A DNA stretch of 13,592 nt from VBKO01 sp036393835 (GCA_036393835.1 DASWGI010000329.1:1-13592), one strand, 5' to 3'; positions 1-8,899 are shown, counted from the first letter of the stretch. Numbers and translations are program-made. Notes: a model not told the origin generated them from the letters alone.

Positions 1-948
1 TCGCCGATCCTCTCGGTGCAGCGGACGGCGGTGGTGAACGGGCCCGACCAGGTGGCCGTCACCGTCTTCCAGCCCGGAGACCGCCTCCAGGTCGGCGTGC
101 TGCGCAGCACCGGCAACGAGCCGCAGAACATCGACACGTTCAGGTTCGACGTGTCGTTCTTCGGGGTCACGTACCGCGCGGGCGACCCGCTGACCGCGCC
201 GGCGCGGGGCTGGGGCTACGAGCGGAACACGCCCGACTTCCGGCGACTCGTCGCCCTCTCGCAGGCGGTCCTGGAGCCCGGGGATCCCGTCAGCTATGCG
301 CCCCACTGGTCCGCGGACCTCCTTCCCGGCCGCAACGGCGTTCCGGTGCCGGCGCTCGTGGTGGGAACGGTCGGCGACCCGGCCGTCCCGGTCAGCACGG
401 CGATCGCGATGGCGCGAGCGGCCGGCCTGGTCGACATGACCCAGCCGGATCCCGCGTACGGCATCCCGGTGGACCAGGTGCTCATCCGGGCGGGCGTGGT
501 CGAAGGGATCGCGAACCTGAGGCGTCTCGCGGACTCCACCTCGGGGCCGCTCGCCGCCCTCGGACCCCAGCACCTTTCTTGCGCCGCTGCCGACTGCACG
601 GGCGATGTGCTCGTCGACCCCACTTCCTACGGGTTCGACCCTGCCAACGGCGTCGACGACGGGCTGAACGCGCCCCGGCTGAGCCCGCCGCTGCGCAGCC
701 AGCTCACGCGGCCGGTGACGCTGGCAGACGGATCGCAGGCGACCTCGGCGCTGCTCTTGCCCTACCTGAGCCGGGCCGGGCAGCACGGGTTCAAGAACCC
801 GCAGCCGGGCAAGGCCTTCGACATGGATCAGTTCCTGGCGAACCTCATCGGCCGCTGGTTCGAGACGCGCGGGCGCGAGCTGCACTTCGACGCTTGCCAG
901 GCGAAGGAGCCGCCCGACTGCCCGTGGATCCCTGCTCCCCCGCCCTGA
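1..948 (+). CDS. Probable secreted protein, C-terminal part, possible alpha/beta hydrolase (5' end outside window)
   Basis: The reading frame is open from the first base, so the true start lies upstream; a GTG at 16 is only the first possible start inside the window. I do not recognise the family with certainty. The segment with PALVVGTVGDPAVPV (Asp codon 376-378) resembles the strand and loop that carry the catalytic acid in alpha/beta hydrolases. It is followed further on by GQHGF (His codon 784-786) and then a final amphipathic helix (QFLANLIGRWFETRG), which is where the catalytic His of such enzymes sits. The nucleophile elbow would be upstream and is not visible. Two Cys lie close together (SCAAADC) and two more near the C-terminus (DACQ, PDCPW), which fits an exported, disulfide-bonded protein. 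The protein ends in a Pro-rich tail. Its last 104 bases overlap the antisense tail of the cytidine deaminase frame. Coding status is likely; function is a guess. Confidence 0.7.
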   Translation, partial: SPILSVQRTAVVNGPDQVAVTVFQPGDRLQVGVLRSTGNEPQNIDTFRFDVSFFGVTYRAGDPLTAPARGWGYERNTPDFRRLVALSQAVLEPGDPVSYAPHWSADLLPGRNGVPVPALVVGTVGDPAVPVSTAIAMARAAGLVDMTQPDPAYGIPVDQVLIRAGVVEGIANLRRLADSTSGPLAALGPQHLSCAAADCTGDVLVDPTSYGFDPANGVDDGLNAPRLSPPLRSQLTRPVTLADGSQATSALLLPYLSRAGQHGFKNPQPGKAFDMDQFLANLIGRWFETRGRELHFDACQAKEPPDCPWIPAPPP

Positions 949-1348
949 GGTCCGCGGGGCCGAACGCCGACGGGAGCAGCGCGCCGATGGTGGTCGCGAC
1001 CGGCACTCCCGTCGCGGTGGCGTAGAGGACCGGCGCCTCGGGCGGAGCGAACTCGGCCAGCACCTGGCGGCACCCTCCGCAAGGCGCGGCGGGGCGCACG
1101 CCGCCGCCCACCACCGCCGCCGCCTCGATGCGCTGCTCGCCTGCGGCAACCGCCATCGCCACCGCGTTGCGCTCGGCGCAGACGCCCAGCGGAAACGAGC
1201 TGTTCTCCACGTTGCACGCGGCGAACACGCGCCCTCCAGCCAGCACCGCGGCGCCGACCTGGAAACCGGAGTACGGCGCGTAGGCGTTCCCGCGCACCTC
1301 CGCGGCGGCGCGCAGCAACCGGTCCAGCGCGGGTTTGGGGGGAGGCAT
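845..1348 (-). CDS. cdd: Cytidine deaminase (short tetrameric type) with an unusual C-terminal tail
   Basis: This enzyme hydrolyses cytidine and deoxycytidine to uridine and deoxyuridine in the cytoplasm, as part of pyrimidine salvage. The frame gives 167 residues. The core matches the family closely: NVENSSFPLGVCAERNA holds zinc ligand Cys57 and proton shuttle Glu59, and APCGGCRQVLAEF holds zinc ligands Cys90 and Cys93. The usual C-terminal ending LLPSAFGPADL is at residues 124-134. Family members of this type are about 130 residues, so the 33 residues after Leu134 are extra. They are rich in Arg, Ser and Ala and lie antisense to the end of the convergent upstream gene. I chose the ATG at 1348 because the alignable N-terminus starts there; extending to 1435 would only add Arg/Ser/Gly residues translated from a repeat array. 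The purine nucleoside phosphorylase gene lies upstream on the same strand, with 128 bases between them. Core identification is firm; the true C-terminus is uncertain. Confidence 0.93.
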   Translation of the reverse strand: MPPPKPALDRLLRAAAEVRGNAYAPYSGFQVGAAVLAGGRVFAACNVENSSFPLGVCAERNAVAMAVAAGEQRIEAAAVVGGGVRPAAPCGGCRQVLAEFAPPEAPVLYATATGVPVATTIGALLPSAFGPADLRAGEQGSTGSRAAPSPGKRRSAARARASRTSGR

Positions 1349-1361
1349 CGGGCGGGAGTGT

Positions 1362-1431
1362 ACCCGACCGCGAACGCGACCACGACCCGACCGCAACCTC
1401 GGCCCCGACCACGAGCGCGACCCCGACCCCG
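1362..1431. repeat. Intergenic degenerate ACCNCG hexamer array (12 units)
   Basis: Between the cytidine deaminase start and the purine nucleoside phosphorylase stop the plus strand reads as twelve tandem units close to ACCNCG. Ten units are 6 bases long and two (1362-1366 and 1385-1389) are shortened to ACCCG. Variants include ACCGCG, AACGCG, ACCACG, ACCGCA, ACCTCG, GCCCCG, AGCGCG and ACCCCG. The array begins 13 bases upstream of the cytidine deaminase ATG, so it would sit in the 5' leader if the two salvage genes are co-transcribed. The same unit type recurs inside the importer ATPase gene at 10827-10904. Its function, if any, is unknown. Confidence 0.8.
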
Positions 1432-1436
1432 TCACT

Positions 1437-1453
1437 CTTTGCCGAGCGCAAAG
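1437..1453 (-). terminator. Possible hairpin after purine nucleoside phosphorylase
   Basis: The inverted repeat CTTTGC-CGAGC-GCAAAG (6-bp stem, 5-base loop) lies 23 bases past the phosphorylase stop codon on the minus strand. No T-run follows it in that direction, so it is not a classical Rho-independent terminator. It could be a weak pause site, an mRNA-stabilising hairpin, or chance. Confidence 0.25.
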
Positions 1454-1476
1454 CCTCGTCCGACCCTGCCCCCGAC

Positions 1477-2340
1477 CTACGCGAGCGCCTTCCGCGCCGG
1501 CACTGCGGCCGCGGCGCGCGGCAGGAACGCCCGGAGCAGCTGCAGGAACCGACCTTCCACCTGCTGCGCCACCGCCACCACTTCCTGGTGCGTGAGCGGT
1601 TTGTCCGCGATACCCGCGGCGTGGTTCGTGATGCAGGAGATCCCGCAGCAGGGGACGCTCTGGTGCGCCGCGACGATCACCTCGGGCACCGTGCTCATGC
1701 CCACCGCGTCGGCGCCCAGCAGGCGCGCCATCCGCACCTCGGCGGGCGTCTCGTAGCTGGGGCCCAGGAACTGCGCGTAGACGCCGCGTCGGAGCGCGAT
1801 GCCCGTCTCCCGCGCGGCCTCCTCCAGCGCGTCGGCCAGCGCGGGTGTGTACGCGCGCGACAGATCGGGGAAACGTGGCCCCAGCCGCTCCTCGTTGGGA
1901 CCGACGAGCGGGTTGCGCGCGGTCAAGTTGATGTGGTCCGTGATGCGCATCAGGTCGCCCGGCCGGAGCTGCGGGTTCACGGCGCCGGCGGCGTTGGTCA
2001 GGATCAAGGCGCGCGCGCCGAGGACCCCGAGCACTCGAGCGGGAAACGCGACGGTCGCCGCGTCGTGCCCCTCGTAGCCGTGCAACCGCCCCTGCTGGGC
2101 GAGCACGGGGACGCCCGCCAGCTCGCCCACCACCAGGCGGCCCTGGTGGCCCAGGACGGTGGCCTGCGGAAAGCCCGGGAGGTCGGCGAAGGAGACCGAG
2201 CGGGCGCCCGCCAGCTGGTCGCCGAACGCTCCGAGCCCCGACCCCAGCACCACCGCCACCGGGGAGATGGCCGGATCGAGCTGCAGGGCGGAGCGCGCGG
2301 CGCGGGCGCAGTCCAGCGCCAGGTCGGTCCAGGTACGCAT
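1477..2340 (-). CDS. punA: Purine nucleoside phosphorylase, trimeric PNP-I type
   Basis: This enzyme phosphorolyses inosine, guanosine and their deoxy forms to the free purine and (deoxy)ribose-1-phosphate in the cytoplasm. The 287-residue length suits the trimeric PNP family. Visible motifs are the phosphate loop GSGLG (33-37) and QGRLHGYEG with Arg85, His87 and Tyr89. Further on are TNAAG (115-119), GPSYETPAE with Glu197 for base binding, VGMSTVPE with Met215, and ITNHAAG with Asn239. Asn at that last position marks 6-oxopurine specificity, as in human PNP, rather than the Asp of MTA phosphorylases. The C-terminal HQEV carries His251. The ATG at 2340 matches the family N-terminus; no clear Shine-Dalgarno precedes it. 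The gene is divergent from the proton-channel pair and is followed by cytidine deaminase, so two salvage steps are adjacent. The symbol follows common use; pnp or xapA-type names are also applied to this family. Confidence 0.93.
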   Translation of the reverse strand: MRTWTDLALDCARAARSALQLDPAISPVAVVLGSGLGAFGDQLAGARSVSFADLPGFPQATVLGHQGRLVVGELAGVPVLAQQGRLHGYEGHDAATVAFPARVLGVLGARALILTNAAGAVNPQLRPGDLMRITDHINLTARNPLVGPNEERLGPRFPDLSRAYTPALADALEEAARETGIALRRGVYAQFLGPSYETPAEVRMARLLGADAVGMSTVPEVIVAAHQSVPCCGISCITNHAAGIADKPLTHQEVVAVAQQVEGRFLQLLRAFLPRAAAAVPARKALA

Positions 2341-2418
2341 GCCGCGCAGGCTACCGGAAAAGGGCGACGAACGGCTCATCGGGACGAGAAGCCGCTCCAA
2401 GCGTGTTATTTGACCCGT

Positions 2419-3108
2419 ATGAGCTTTGGCGATCTGAAGGAGCTGCTGCAGACGGGCGGAATCACGATGATCATCATCGTGCTCGGCTCGGTGGCGGCCG
2501 TCGTCATCGGTATCGAGCGATTCCTCTTCCTGCGCGGGTTCTCCCACCGCGCGCAGGAGCTGCACGAGGTCGTCATCCGCGCCCTCCTGCGGGGCGATGC
2601 CCACCTGGCGCTGCACGAATGCGACCGCGCGCACATCCCCACCGCCGCGCTCTACCGGGCGGCGCTCGACCGTGCCACGCGGCCCGAGCGCATCCCCGAC
2701 GCCGTCGACCGCGCGCGCCGGGAAGTGGTGCAGGCGCTGCGCGCCCCCCTCTGGATCCTGGGCACCCTCGGCGCGACGATGCCCTTCGTGGGCCTCTTCG
2801 GCACCGTCTGGGGTATCCTGCACTCGTTCCGCAGCATGGCCGCGGCCGGCACCGGCGGGTTCGCCGTGGTCGCGAGCGGCATCTCCGAGGCGCTCATCAC
2901 CACCGCCGGCGGAATCGCGGTGGCCGTCGAGGCCGTGGTGCTCTTCAACTATTTCCAGGCGCGGGTCGGCAAGGAGTCGTTCGACTTGACCCTCAAGGCC
3001 GACGAGCTGGTCGAGACGGTCGAGGAGAAGGCCGACGAGCTGCTGTCCTCGCTCGAGAAGCCCGCGCCCCGCGCGGCGCCCGAGCCCGCCTCCGCCGCCG
3101 GAGCCTAG
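2419..3108 (+). CDS. MotA/TolQ/ExbB-type proton channel protein
   Basis: Inner-membrane proteins of this family form a proton-conducting pentamer that, with an ExbD/TolR partner, drives TonB, Tol-Pal or gliding-type machinery. The 229-residue product has three membrane spans at about residues 14-37, 112-136 and 158-179. The family core is clear: GTLGATMPFVGLFGTVWGI in the second span and SEALITTAGGIAVAVEAV in the third. Between spans 1 and 2 is a cytoplasmic loop. The C-terminus (195-229) is charged and helical, then Ala/Pro-rich. The ATG at 2419 places a short N-terminal segment before span 1; no good Shine-Dalgarno is visible, and TTG at 2410 is an alternative. The ExbD-like gene follows after 3 bases. 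The 78-base gap to the divergent phosphorylase gene must hold both promoters. No TonB, TolA or Tol-Pal gene is nearby, so ExbB, TolQ and AglR-like roles cannot be told apart. Confidence 0.92.
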   Translation: MSFGDLKELLQTGGITMIIIVLGSVAAVVIGIERFLFLRGFSHRAQELHEVVIRALLRGDAHLALHECDRAHIPTAALYRAALDRATRPERIPDAVDRARREVVQALRAPLWILGTLGATMPFVGLFGTVWGILHSFRSMAAAGTGGFAVVASGISEALITTAGGIAVAVEAVVLFNYFQARVGKESFDLTLKADELVETVEEKADELLSSLEKPAPRAAPEPASAAGA

Positions 3109-3111
3109 CGC

Positions 3112-3579
3112 ATGGCCATCAGCGGACCGCGCACGCACCACCACGACGACGACACCGGCGAGGGCGGGCCGGCGGTCTTCGCCGACATCAACATCACGCC
3201 GCTCACCGACATCTTCCTGGTGCTGCTGATCATCTTCATGGTGACCTCGACGGCGCTGGTCGAGGCCGGCCAGGGCGGCGCGGGCGCGGGCGTGCGGGTC
3301 GATCTGCCCAAGGGCGCCGCCCGGGAGCTCCAGGCCGCGGCGCGCGATTTCACGGTGGCCATCCTCAAGGACGGCTCCACGGTCATCGACGGCAAGGTGG
3401 TCGACGAGCAGGTGCTGCGCGCCCGCTTCGAGCAACTGCACAAGGAATCTCCCGGCGCGCAGGTGATCATCCAGGCGGACACCGGCGTGCAGCACGGCAA
3501 GGTGGTGGAGGTGATGGAGGCGGCCAAGGAAGTCGGCATCGAGCGCCTCGCCATCGCGACGGACTCGGGCGGGAAGTGA
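3112..3579 (+). CDS. ExbD/TolR-type biopolymer transport protein
   Basis: This is the partner of the preceding channel protein, with one membrane span and a periplasmic domain that couples proton flow to work at the envelope. Of 155 residues, 1-26 are cytoplasmic. Then DINITPLTDIFLVLLIIFM (25-43) gives the conserved family span with the essential proton-carrying Asp33. The periplasmic part (about 50-155) has the TolR/ExbD fold pattern, including VAILKDGSTVIDGK and GAQVIIQADTGVQHGKVVEVMEAAKEVGIERLAIAT. The start ATG lies 3 bases after the stop of the upstream gene, indicating a two-gene operon. An unusual cytoplasmic HHHDDD stretch sits at residues 9-14. The gene converges with the glycosyltransferase, with only 6 bases between stop codons. 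No energy-transducing partner such as TonB or TolA is encoded in the window. Confidence 0.92.
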   Translation: MAISGPRTHHHDDDTGEGGPAVFADINITPLTDIFLVLLIIFMVTSTALVEAGQGGAGAGVRVDLPKGAARELQAAARDFTVAILKDGSTVIDGKVVDEQVLRARFEQLHKESPGAQVIIQADTGVQHGKVVEVMEAAKEVGIERLAIATDSGGK

Positions 3580-3585
3580 TCCGCC

Positions 3586-4695
3586 TCACGCGATGGTCGG
3601 ATCGTCCGGCTCCACCGGCTCCGAGCCGCGCGCGGCCTGGAGCACCTCGTCCAGCTTGCCCAGCAGCTCGCGGTTTCCGTCCTGCGAGTACCTGGCGAGG
3701 TTCCGCTCGAAGTCGGGGATGCGCTCGAGGAACTCGCCCAGGCCCTGCTCCGTGATCTCCTCCGCGGACAGGCCATAGCCGAGCGACTCGAGATAGCGCG
3801 CGTTCAGGATCTGCTCGAACTGCTTGCCGACCGGCTCCGCCAGCATGGGCCGCCGCAGGTAGACCGCCTCGCCCATCAGGGTGAACCCGCCGCTGGCCAC
3901 CACGCCGCGGGCGGTGCGCAGATCGTCCACGAAGCCCTGCTCGGAGAAAGGCATGTACACGAGGTTCCCCTCGCGGACGGGCGCCTGCAGATCGCGCCGC
4001 AGCCCGTAGATGCGGCATTCGAGTCCGGTCTTCCGCAAAAGGCCCGGGAGCTCCGCGTTGGTCGTGTAGGTCTGGTAGACGAGCAGGTGCCCGCCGGGCT
4101 CGGCGCGCGCGGAGAGGATCTCCGGGCGCAGCACGGGCGGGTGGAGCGTGGTGCGGCGCTTGCGGACGGGCGGGTAGAAGAAGGTCGTGACGAGGTAGTG
4201 CGACGCGCCGGGCACCTTGGCCTTCACCACGCCCTTGGCGATCTGGAAGGCGGCCTCGTGGCCGCGCAGGATCTCCGGGGCGTGCCGGCAGCGGTTGACG
4301 ATCTGCATGTTGTCGATGGAGATCACCGGCAGCCGGTGGTTCACGGCGTACAGGTAGCTCCAGCTCTCGAAATCCGAGATCACCACCTCCGGCTGGAACT
4401 CCTGCGCCAGGTCGAAGTACGCGCGCACGTTGCGCGGCCAGCCGCCCGCGATCGCGCCGCGGACGTTCTGCAGCAGCGTCCGGAAGTTCCGCACCTCGTT
4501 GTCCTCGGTGACGATGGTGAAGCCCCAGATCTTGCGCACCCGCAGGTGCTCGCCCGCCCGCTGCGCCAGGTAGTCGTGCGCGCGGCCCGAGACCACCACC
4601 TGCACGTCGTGCTGCTTCACCAGCTCGTCGAGGATGACGCGGGAGCGGATGGCGTGCCCCATTCCCTCGCCCACGACGCCGTAGAGGATCCGCAT
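3586..4695 (-). CDS. GT-B fold glycosyltransferase, MJ1255-like (MurG/GT28-related)
   Basis: The 369-residue product starts with MRILYGVVGEGMGHAIRSR. This Gly-rich first loop with His14 is typical of MurG-related GT-B glycosyltransferases, and the closest resemblance I recall is the MJ1255 group annotated as teichoic-acid or conserved hypothetical glycosyltransferases. The C-terminal half has the nucleotide-sugar site pattern FSEQGFVDDLRTARGVVASGG (from residue 250), then the GGFTLMGEA loop (269-277) with Glu276, then RRPMLAEP and a conserved KQFEQILNARYLE helix. No signal peptide or membrane span is visible, so the enzyme is cytosolic or membrane-peripheral. Donor and acceptor are unknown. 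The ATG at 4695 has an AAAGGA Shine-Dalgarno at 4699-4704. The gene is divergent from pyrimidine phosphorylase and convergent with the ExbD-like gene, so it appears monocistronic. Confidence 0.85.
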   Translation of the reverse strand: MRILYGVVGEGMGHAIRSRVILDELVKQHDVQVVVSGRAHDYLAQRAGEHLRVRKIWGFTIVTEDNEVRNFRTLLQNVRGAIAGGWPRNVRAYFDLAQEFQPEVVISDFESWSYLYAVNHRLPVISIDNMQIVNRCRHAPEILRGHEAAFQIAKGVVKAKVPGASHYLVTTFFYPPVRKRRTTLHPPVLRPEILSARAEPGGHLLVYQTYTTNAELPGLLRKTGLECRIYGLRRDLQAPVREGNLVYMPFSEQGFVDDLRTARGVVASGGFTLMGEAVYLRRPMLAEPVGKQFEQILNARYLESLGYGLSAEEITEQGLGEFLERIPDFERNLARYSQDGNRELLGKLDEVLQAARGSEPVEPDDPTIA

Positions 4696-4710
4696 GCGTC
4701 CTTTGTACCG

Positions 4711-4729
4711 CCACCGCGCCCGGCGGTGG
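4711..4729. promoter_or_regulatory. Inverted repeat in the divergent glycosyltransferase / pyrimidine phosphorylase intergenic region
   Basis: CCACCGC-gcccg-GCGGTGG forms a perfect 7-bp stem with a 5-base loop. It lies 16 bases upstream of the glycosyltransferase ATG, next to its Shine-Dalgarno, and just before a TTGACG on the other strand. It could be an operator or a leader hairpin, but GC-rich inverted repeats of this size also arise by chance in such a genome. Confidence 0.3.
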
Positions 4730-4733
4730 AACG

Positions 4734-4762
4734 TTGACGCTCCCGCGGCGGCGCGGCAGGGT
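4734..4762 (+). promoter_or_regulatory. Possible sigma-70-like promoter for pyrimidine phosphorylase
   Basis: TTGACG (4734-4739) is one base from the -35 consensus. It is followed after 17 bases by CAGGGT (4757-4762), a poor -10 match. The start codon is 8 bases further on, so the leader would be very short. The same TTGACG hexamer occurs upstream of the importer operon. Confidence 0.3.
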
Positions 4763-4770
4763 GCGCCCTC

Positions 4771-6078
4771 ATGCGCGCGTACGACCTGATCCGCAAGAAG
4801 CGCGACGGCGGCGTGCTGCAGCCGGCCGAGCTCGAGTTCCTCGTCCAGGGGGCCACCGACGGGAGCGTCGCCGACGAGCAGCTCGCGGCCTTCCTCATGG
4901 CCGTGTTCTTCCGCGGGCTGGACCCGGTGCTCGAGCTGCCGGCCTGGCTCGAGGCGATGCTGCGCTCGGGCCAGGTGCTCGACCTGTCCCGGATTCCCGG
5001 GCGCAAGGTGGACAAGCACTCTACCGGCGGCGTCGGCGACAAGATCTCGCTCCCGCTCGCGCCTCTCGCGGCGGTGTGCGGCGTGCGGGTGCCGATGGTC
5101 AGCGGGCGCGGCCTGGGGCACACCGGCGGCACGCTGGACAAGCTGGAGAGCATCCCCGGGTTCCGCGTCGACCTGCCCATCGAGCGGTTCGTCCAGCTCG
5201 TCGAGTCGCTCGGTCTGTGCCTGATCGGCCAGACCGCCGAGATCGCGCCGGCGGATCGGAAGCTGTACGCGCTGCGCGACGCGACCGCGACGGTGGAGTC
5301 GGTGCCGCTCATCGCCTCCAGCATCCTCAGCAAGAAGCTGGCGGAGGGGATCGACGCGCTGGTGCTGGACGTGAAGGTGGGCAGCGGCGCGTTCATGAAG
5401 AGCCTGCCGGATGCGCGGCTCCTCGCCCGCACGCTGATCGACCTGTGCCGGGGCATGGGCCGCCGCTGCACGGCGCTCCTGACCGCGATGGATGCCCCGC
5501 TCGGCTTCGCGGTGGGGAACGCCGTCGAGGTCGCGGAGTCCATCGAGGTGCTCCGCGGCGGCGGGCCCGACGACGTGCGCGAGCTGACGCTGCAGCTCGG
5601 CGTCGAGATGCTGCTCCTGGGCGAGGCGGCGCCCGACGTGCCCACCGCGCGCCAGCGGCTGGAGGACGCGCTCGCCGACGGCTCGGCGCTGCGGCGGTTC
5701 GCGCAGATCGTCGAGGCGCAGGGAGGAGACCCAGAAGTCGTCGAGGACCCTCGCCGCCTGCCGCGCCCTGCGGCGGTCCGCGAGGTGCGCCTGGATCGCG
5801 GCGGAGTCCTCGCCGCGCTCGACGCCGAGCAGGTCGGCATGGCGGCGGTGGAGCTGGGGGCGGGGCGCGCGCGCAAGGAGGACCGCGTGGATCCGGCGGC
5901 CGGCGTCCTGTTGCGCAAGCGCAGGGGTGACGAGGTGCGGGCGGGCGAGGTGCTGGCCGAGCTGCATGCCGCGGACGCGGCGCGGCTCGACGCTGGCGAA
6001 GCGCGGCTGCGCGCGGCGGTCATCCTCTCGGACGAGCCGCCCCTCGCGCAGCCGCTGATGCTGGAACGCCTGGACTAG
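4771..6078 (+). CDS. deoA: Pyrimidine-nucleoside / thymidine phosphorylase
   Basis: This enzyme phosphorolyses thymidine, and in the broader PyNP form also uridine, to the base and (deoxy)ribose-1-phosphate. The 435-residue length is standard. Visible motifs are the phosphate site KVDKHSTGGVGDK (79-91) with Lys82, His83 and Ser84; the family signature SGRGLGHTGGTLDKLE (111-126); and the base-binding set YALRD...SSILSKK, with Arg169, Ser184 and Lys188. The alpha domain, the alpha/beta domain and the C-terminal PYNP domain (from about 345, with GAGRARKEDRVDPAAGV) are all present. The motifs alone do not separate thymidine phosphorylase (deoA) from pyrimidine-nucleoside phosphorylase (pdp). The ATG at 4771 fits the family N-terminus; the upstream Shine-Dalgarno is weak. 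With cytidine deaminase elsewhere in the window, deaminated cytidine could be split here if the enzyme is of PyNP type. Its stop codon directly abuts that of the convergent lipoprotein gene. Confidence 0.93.
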   Translation: MRAYDLIRKKRDGGVLQPAELEFLVQGATDGSVADEQLAAFLMAVFFRGLDPVLELPAWLEAMLRSGQVLDLSRIPGRKVDKHSTGGVGDKISLPLAPLAAVCGVRVPMVSGRGLGHTGGTLDKLESIPGFRVDLPIERFVQLVESLGLCLIGQTAEIAPADRKLYALRDATATVESVPLIASSILSKKLAEGIDALVLDVKVGSGAFMKSLPDARLLARTLIDLCRGMGRRCTALLTAMDAPLGFAVGNAVEVAESIEVLRGGGPDDVRELTLQLGVEMLLLGEAAPDVPTARQRLEDALADGSALRRFAQIVEAQGGDPEVVEDPRRLPRPAAVREVRLDRGGVLAALDAEQVGMAAVELGAGRARKEDRVDPAAGVLLRKRRGDEVRAGEVLAELHAADAARLDAGEARLRAAVILSDEPPLAQPLMLERLD

Positions 6079-6642
6079 CTACTGGGCGACCGGCTGCTTG
6101 CAGATGGTGCCGCTGACGTGGACCGTGTTGGTGGTGCCGTTCGAGCTCATGTCGACGGACACGTTGATGCCGCAGGTGCCCACCAACGTCCCGTTGCGCG
6201 TCACGGTGATGCCGCCCTGGATGGTCTCGTGCAGCGAGAACGCGTTGCCGTTCGTCGAGCCGCTTGCGCCGATGTCCAGCCCACCGTTGGCCACCACGCC
6301 GGTGACCGAGGAGCAGCTGTTCAGGGCGAGGTGCAGCTGGCCCGCGAAGCTGCAGGCCGTTGACGACGAGCAGCTGGCGTCCATGTTCCCGGTCACGGCA
6401 ACGTTGCCGCTGAGCGCGCAGTTCTGCGGCGGCGGATTCACGGCGACGGCCCTGCGAGCTTGCGCGGGCGTCTGAGACCCGGGCTGCTGCTGGAGCGCGG
6501 CTCCGAAGGAGCCGGAGATCGTCGCCATCACGTCCGTGGAGTCCTGCGCGGAGAAGTTCCCGGTGGTCGGGTCGACCCAGCTCGAGCCGCCGCCACACGC
6601 CACCAGCGCGGCAGCCGCCGCAATCGCGATTCTTTTGTGCAT
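6079..6642 (-). CDS. Small lipoprotein of unknown function
   Basis: The 187-residue product has a short basic N-terminus (MHKR), an Ala-rich hydrophobic segment and a lipobox LVAC with the acylated Cys16, followed by GGGSS. It should therefore be an envelope lipoprotein. The mature part is rich in Ser, Thr, Gly and Asn, and has paired Cys in NCALSGNVAVTGNMDASC, CSFAGQLHLALNSC and GTCGINVSVDM...ICK. Its alternating hydrophobic pattern suggests a mainly beta fold. I do not recognise a family. The start at 6642 is supported by a strong AGGAGG at 6651-6656. The gene is divergent from the YyaL-like gene across 67 bases. It converges on the pyrimidine phosphorylase with no base between the two stop codons, so neither gene can have a private terminator before the other's coding region. 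Confidence 0.85.
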   Translation of the reverse strand: MHKRIAIAAAAALVACGGGSSWVDPTTGNFSAQDSTDVMATISGSFGAALQQQPGSQTPAQARRAVAVNPPPQNCALSGNVAVTGNMDASCSSSTACSFAGQLHLALNSCSSVTGVVANGGLDIGASGSTNGNAFSLHETIQGGITVTRNGTLVGTCGINVSVDMSSNGTTNTVHVSGTICKQPVAQ

Positions 6643-6679
6643 TTCGACACCCTCCTCTCCTCGTGTTCTCGTACGGACG

Positions 6680-6689
6680 GACGGCCGTC
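6680..6689. promoter_or_regulatory. Palindrome in the lipoprotein / YyaL divergent promoter region
   Basis: GACGGCCGTC is a perfect 10-base palindrome preceded by CGGACGGACGG, in the 67-base gap between the divergent starts at 6642 and 6710. Its place suggests a possible operator, but with no second copy seen this is weak. Confidence 0.2.
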
Positions 6690-6709
6690 AAGGAACCGGA
6701 GGTACTGCG

Positions 6710-8899
<2,190 letters not shown>

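Noticed and set aside
1362..1431. Hexamer array as a possible CRISPR
   Set aside because: Units are 6 bases and contiguous, with no unique spacers and no cas gene in the window.
1349..1435. N-terminal extension of cytidine deaminase to an ATG at 1435
   Set aside because: The extra residues are translated from the hexamer array and are only Arg/Ser/Gly; homologues begin near 1348.
2341..3495. Upstream extension of the purine nucleoside phosphorylase frame to 3495
   Set aside because: The extension runs antisense to both proton-channel genes and shows no family resemblance; homologues start at the MRTWTDLAL-like N-terminus.
2403..3755. Plus-strand open frame of 450 codons spanning both proton-channel genes
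   Set aside because: It is out of frame with the conserved ExbB- and ExbD-like products and encodes an Arg/Gly/Ala-rich sequence without motifs.
4696..5967. Upstream extension of the glycosyltransferase frame to 5967 (total 793 codons)
   Set aside because: The added part lies antisense to the conserved pyrimidine phosphorylase and has low-complexity Arg/His/Ala content. The family N-terminus MRILYG with a good Shine-Dalgarno marks the start at 4695.
6536..6709. Start of the YyaL-like gene at ATG 6536
   Set aside because: This would overlap the lipoprotein gene head-on by over 100 bases, and ATG 6710 has a well-placed GGAGG.
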